DNA of 64,000 nt, taken from assembly GCA_002483085.1 (NCBI GenBank), contig DLHF01000052.1:1-64000 (forward strand), in the 5' to 3' direction. How positions within the stretch are numbered: the stretch's first letter is position 1; each line of letters starts with the position of its first letter. Source of the DNA: Ignavibacteria bacterium UBA7675 (GTDB lineage: Bacteria; Bacteroidota; Ignavibacteria; Kapaibacteriales; UB7675). The notes under the pieces were generated by a model. That model did not search any database. It was not told where the DNA came from and worked only from the letters and a program-made list of their open reading frames with translations. The position numbers were made by a program, and so were the translations under genes. Positions 63,712 through 64,000 of the stretch are shown here, piece after piece.

Positions 63712-63770
63712 TTGTGGCACGGGCGTTTTTGCTCGGAGGTCGCGTCGCTGTCGCCGGTCGCACGAGCCGG
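63712..63770 (-). repeat. Dispersed intergenic repeat, family A, copy 7
   Basis: On the minus strand: CTCGTGCGACCGGCGACAGCG (one mismatch in the core), a variable middle, then AACGCCCGTGCCACAA. Confidence 0.7.
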
Positions 63771-63829
63771 TGTCCATTGGCCGAGAGCTTGCCGCCAGAA
63801 AAACACATGCGGTTGGGGTCGTAAAGCCA

Positions 63830-63886
63830 TGCGGCGGGAAGTTATCGTAGGAACGATGCGCGGACGTGTGCAGCGCGGTGCGGAGG
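63830..63886 (+). repeat. Block C followed by family B copy 5 (short form)
   Basis: GCGGCGGGAAGTTATCGTAG, GAACGATGCGCGGACG and GTGCAGCGCGGTGCGGAG are continuous here, showing blocks C and B as one unit. The B middle (CCACGAGGCGG) is missing. Confidence 0.6.
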
Positions 63887-63955
63887 CGGTACGGGAGGCC
63901 GGAGATCGAAGCGCACATACGACAATCGCATCAGGCGGAGATGTACAAAAACAAC

Positions 63956-63978
63956 AAAGGCCGCTGTGAGCGGCCTTT
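63956..63978. terminator. Strong terminator-like hairpin
   Basis: A 10-bp perfect stem (AAAGGCCGCT/AGCGGCCTTT, loop GTG) lies near the right edge. It probably serves a minus-strand gene that starts beyond the window, or is bidirectional. Confidence 0.6.
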
Positions 63979-64000
63979 GCAACAAACAGATACAATGATT

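Larger units (their letters stand above)
63587..64000. other. Right-edge intergenic region rich in repeats
   Basis: It contains family A copy 7, a block C segment (63830-63858), family B copy 5 and a terminator hairpin at its end. No gene is supported. Confidence 0.5.

Noticed and set aside
1..64000. tRNA, rRNA, tmRNA, 4.5S RNA and CRISPR arrays
   Set aside because: No cloverleaf-consistent T-arm, rRNA core segment or regularly spaced identical repeats were seen. The recurrent A and B elements are too far apart and have variable middles, so they are not a CRISPR array.

Overview
The window looks like a chromosomal segment from a Gram-negative bacterium of the Bacteroidota/Chlorobi/Ignavibacteria-Kapabacteria neighbourhood. 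The evidence is several secreted proteins ending in type IX secretion (T9SS) sorting domains, a kynurenine 3-monooxygenase, outer-membrane barrels, an apolipoprotein N-acyltransferase and mostly weak ribosome binding sites. Placement below that level is inference. No tRNA, rRNA, CRISPR array or intact insertion sequence could be supported.

Layout. 1-6 kb: the tail of a T9SS cargo protein, a TPR protein, and a divergent 1301-residue regulator (pseudokinase, NTPase, TPR, degenerate NtrC-type AAA+, Fis helix-turn-helix). 6-14 kb: lnt, a more A/T-rich NmrA/AraC pair that looks acquired, a Tat-exported flavoprotein with ybaK, and a WD40/OmpA-like operon. 14-20 kb: a MerR regulator divergent from feoA-feoB, with a terminator-like hairpin between feoA and feoB, then a transglutaminase-like protein, a DinB protein and a radical SAM protein. 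20-31 kb: three large T9SS cargo proteins surrounding ffh-rpsP. 31-37 kb: TfoX-like protein, a membrane PDZ-GAF-SpoIIE phosphatase, YihY and topoisomerase IB. 37-48 kb: Hpt protein, a FlgO/TolB-like protein, rimM-trmD-queC, a patatin-Omp85 protein, a cysteine desulfurase, a MutY-type glycosylase, an aminoacyl-tRNA-protein transferase and a TPR lipoprotein. 48-59 kb: a large KAP-family P-loop NTPase with a TIR-like N-terminus (possible defence protein), a TPR histidine kinase, and a 1745-residue T9SS protein. 59-61 kb: an A/T-rich type II restriction-modification locus in which both genes are broken. 61-64 kb: kmo and an outer-membrane barrel protein.

The intergenic regions carry at least two families of dispersed repeats. 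Family A is about 50-95 bp, with conserved blocks GTGCGACCGGTGACAGCG and GACGCCCGTGCCACAA around a variable middle. Family B is about 36-63 bp and contains GTGCNGCGCGGTGC. Fragments of a third block (C) adjoin some copies. No transposase accompanies them.

Functionally the segment mixes housekeeping genes (translation, tRNA modification, protein targeting, lipoprotein maturation, Fe-S and iron supply, DNA repair) with surface-secreted adhesin or enzyme-like proteins and an unusually large share of multidomain signalling proteins built on TPRs. The most unusual items are the KAP protein at 48.4-51.3 kb, the pseudokinase regulator at 2-5.9 kb, the decayed restriction-modification locus, and the repeat families.
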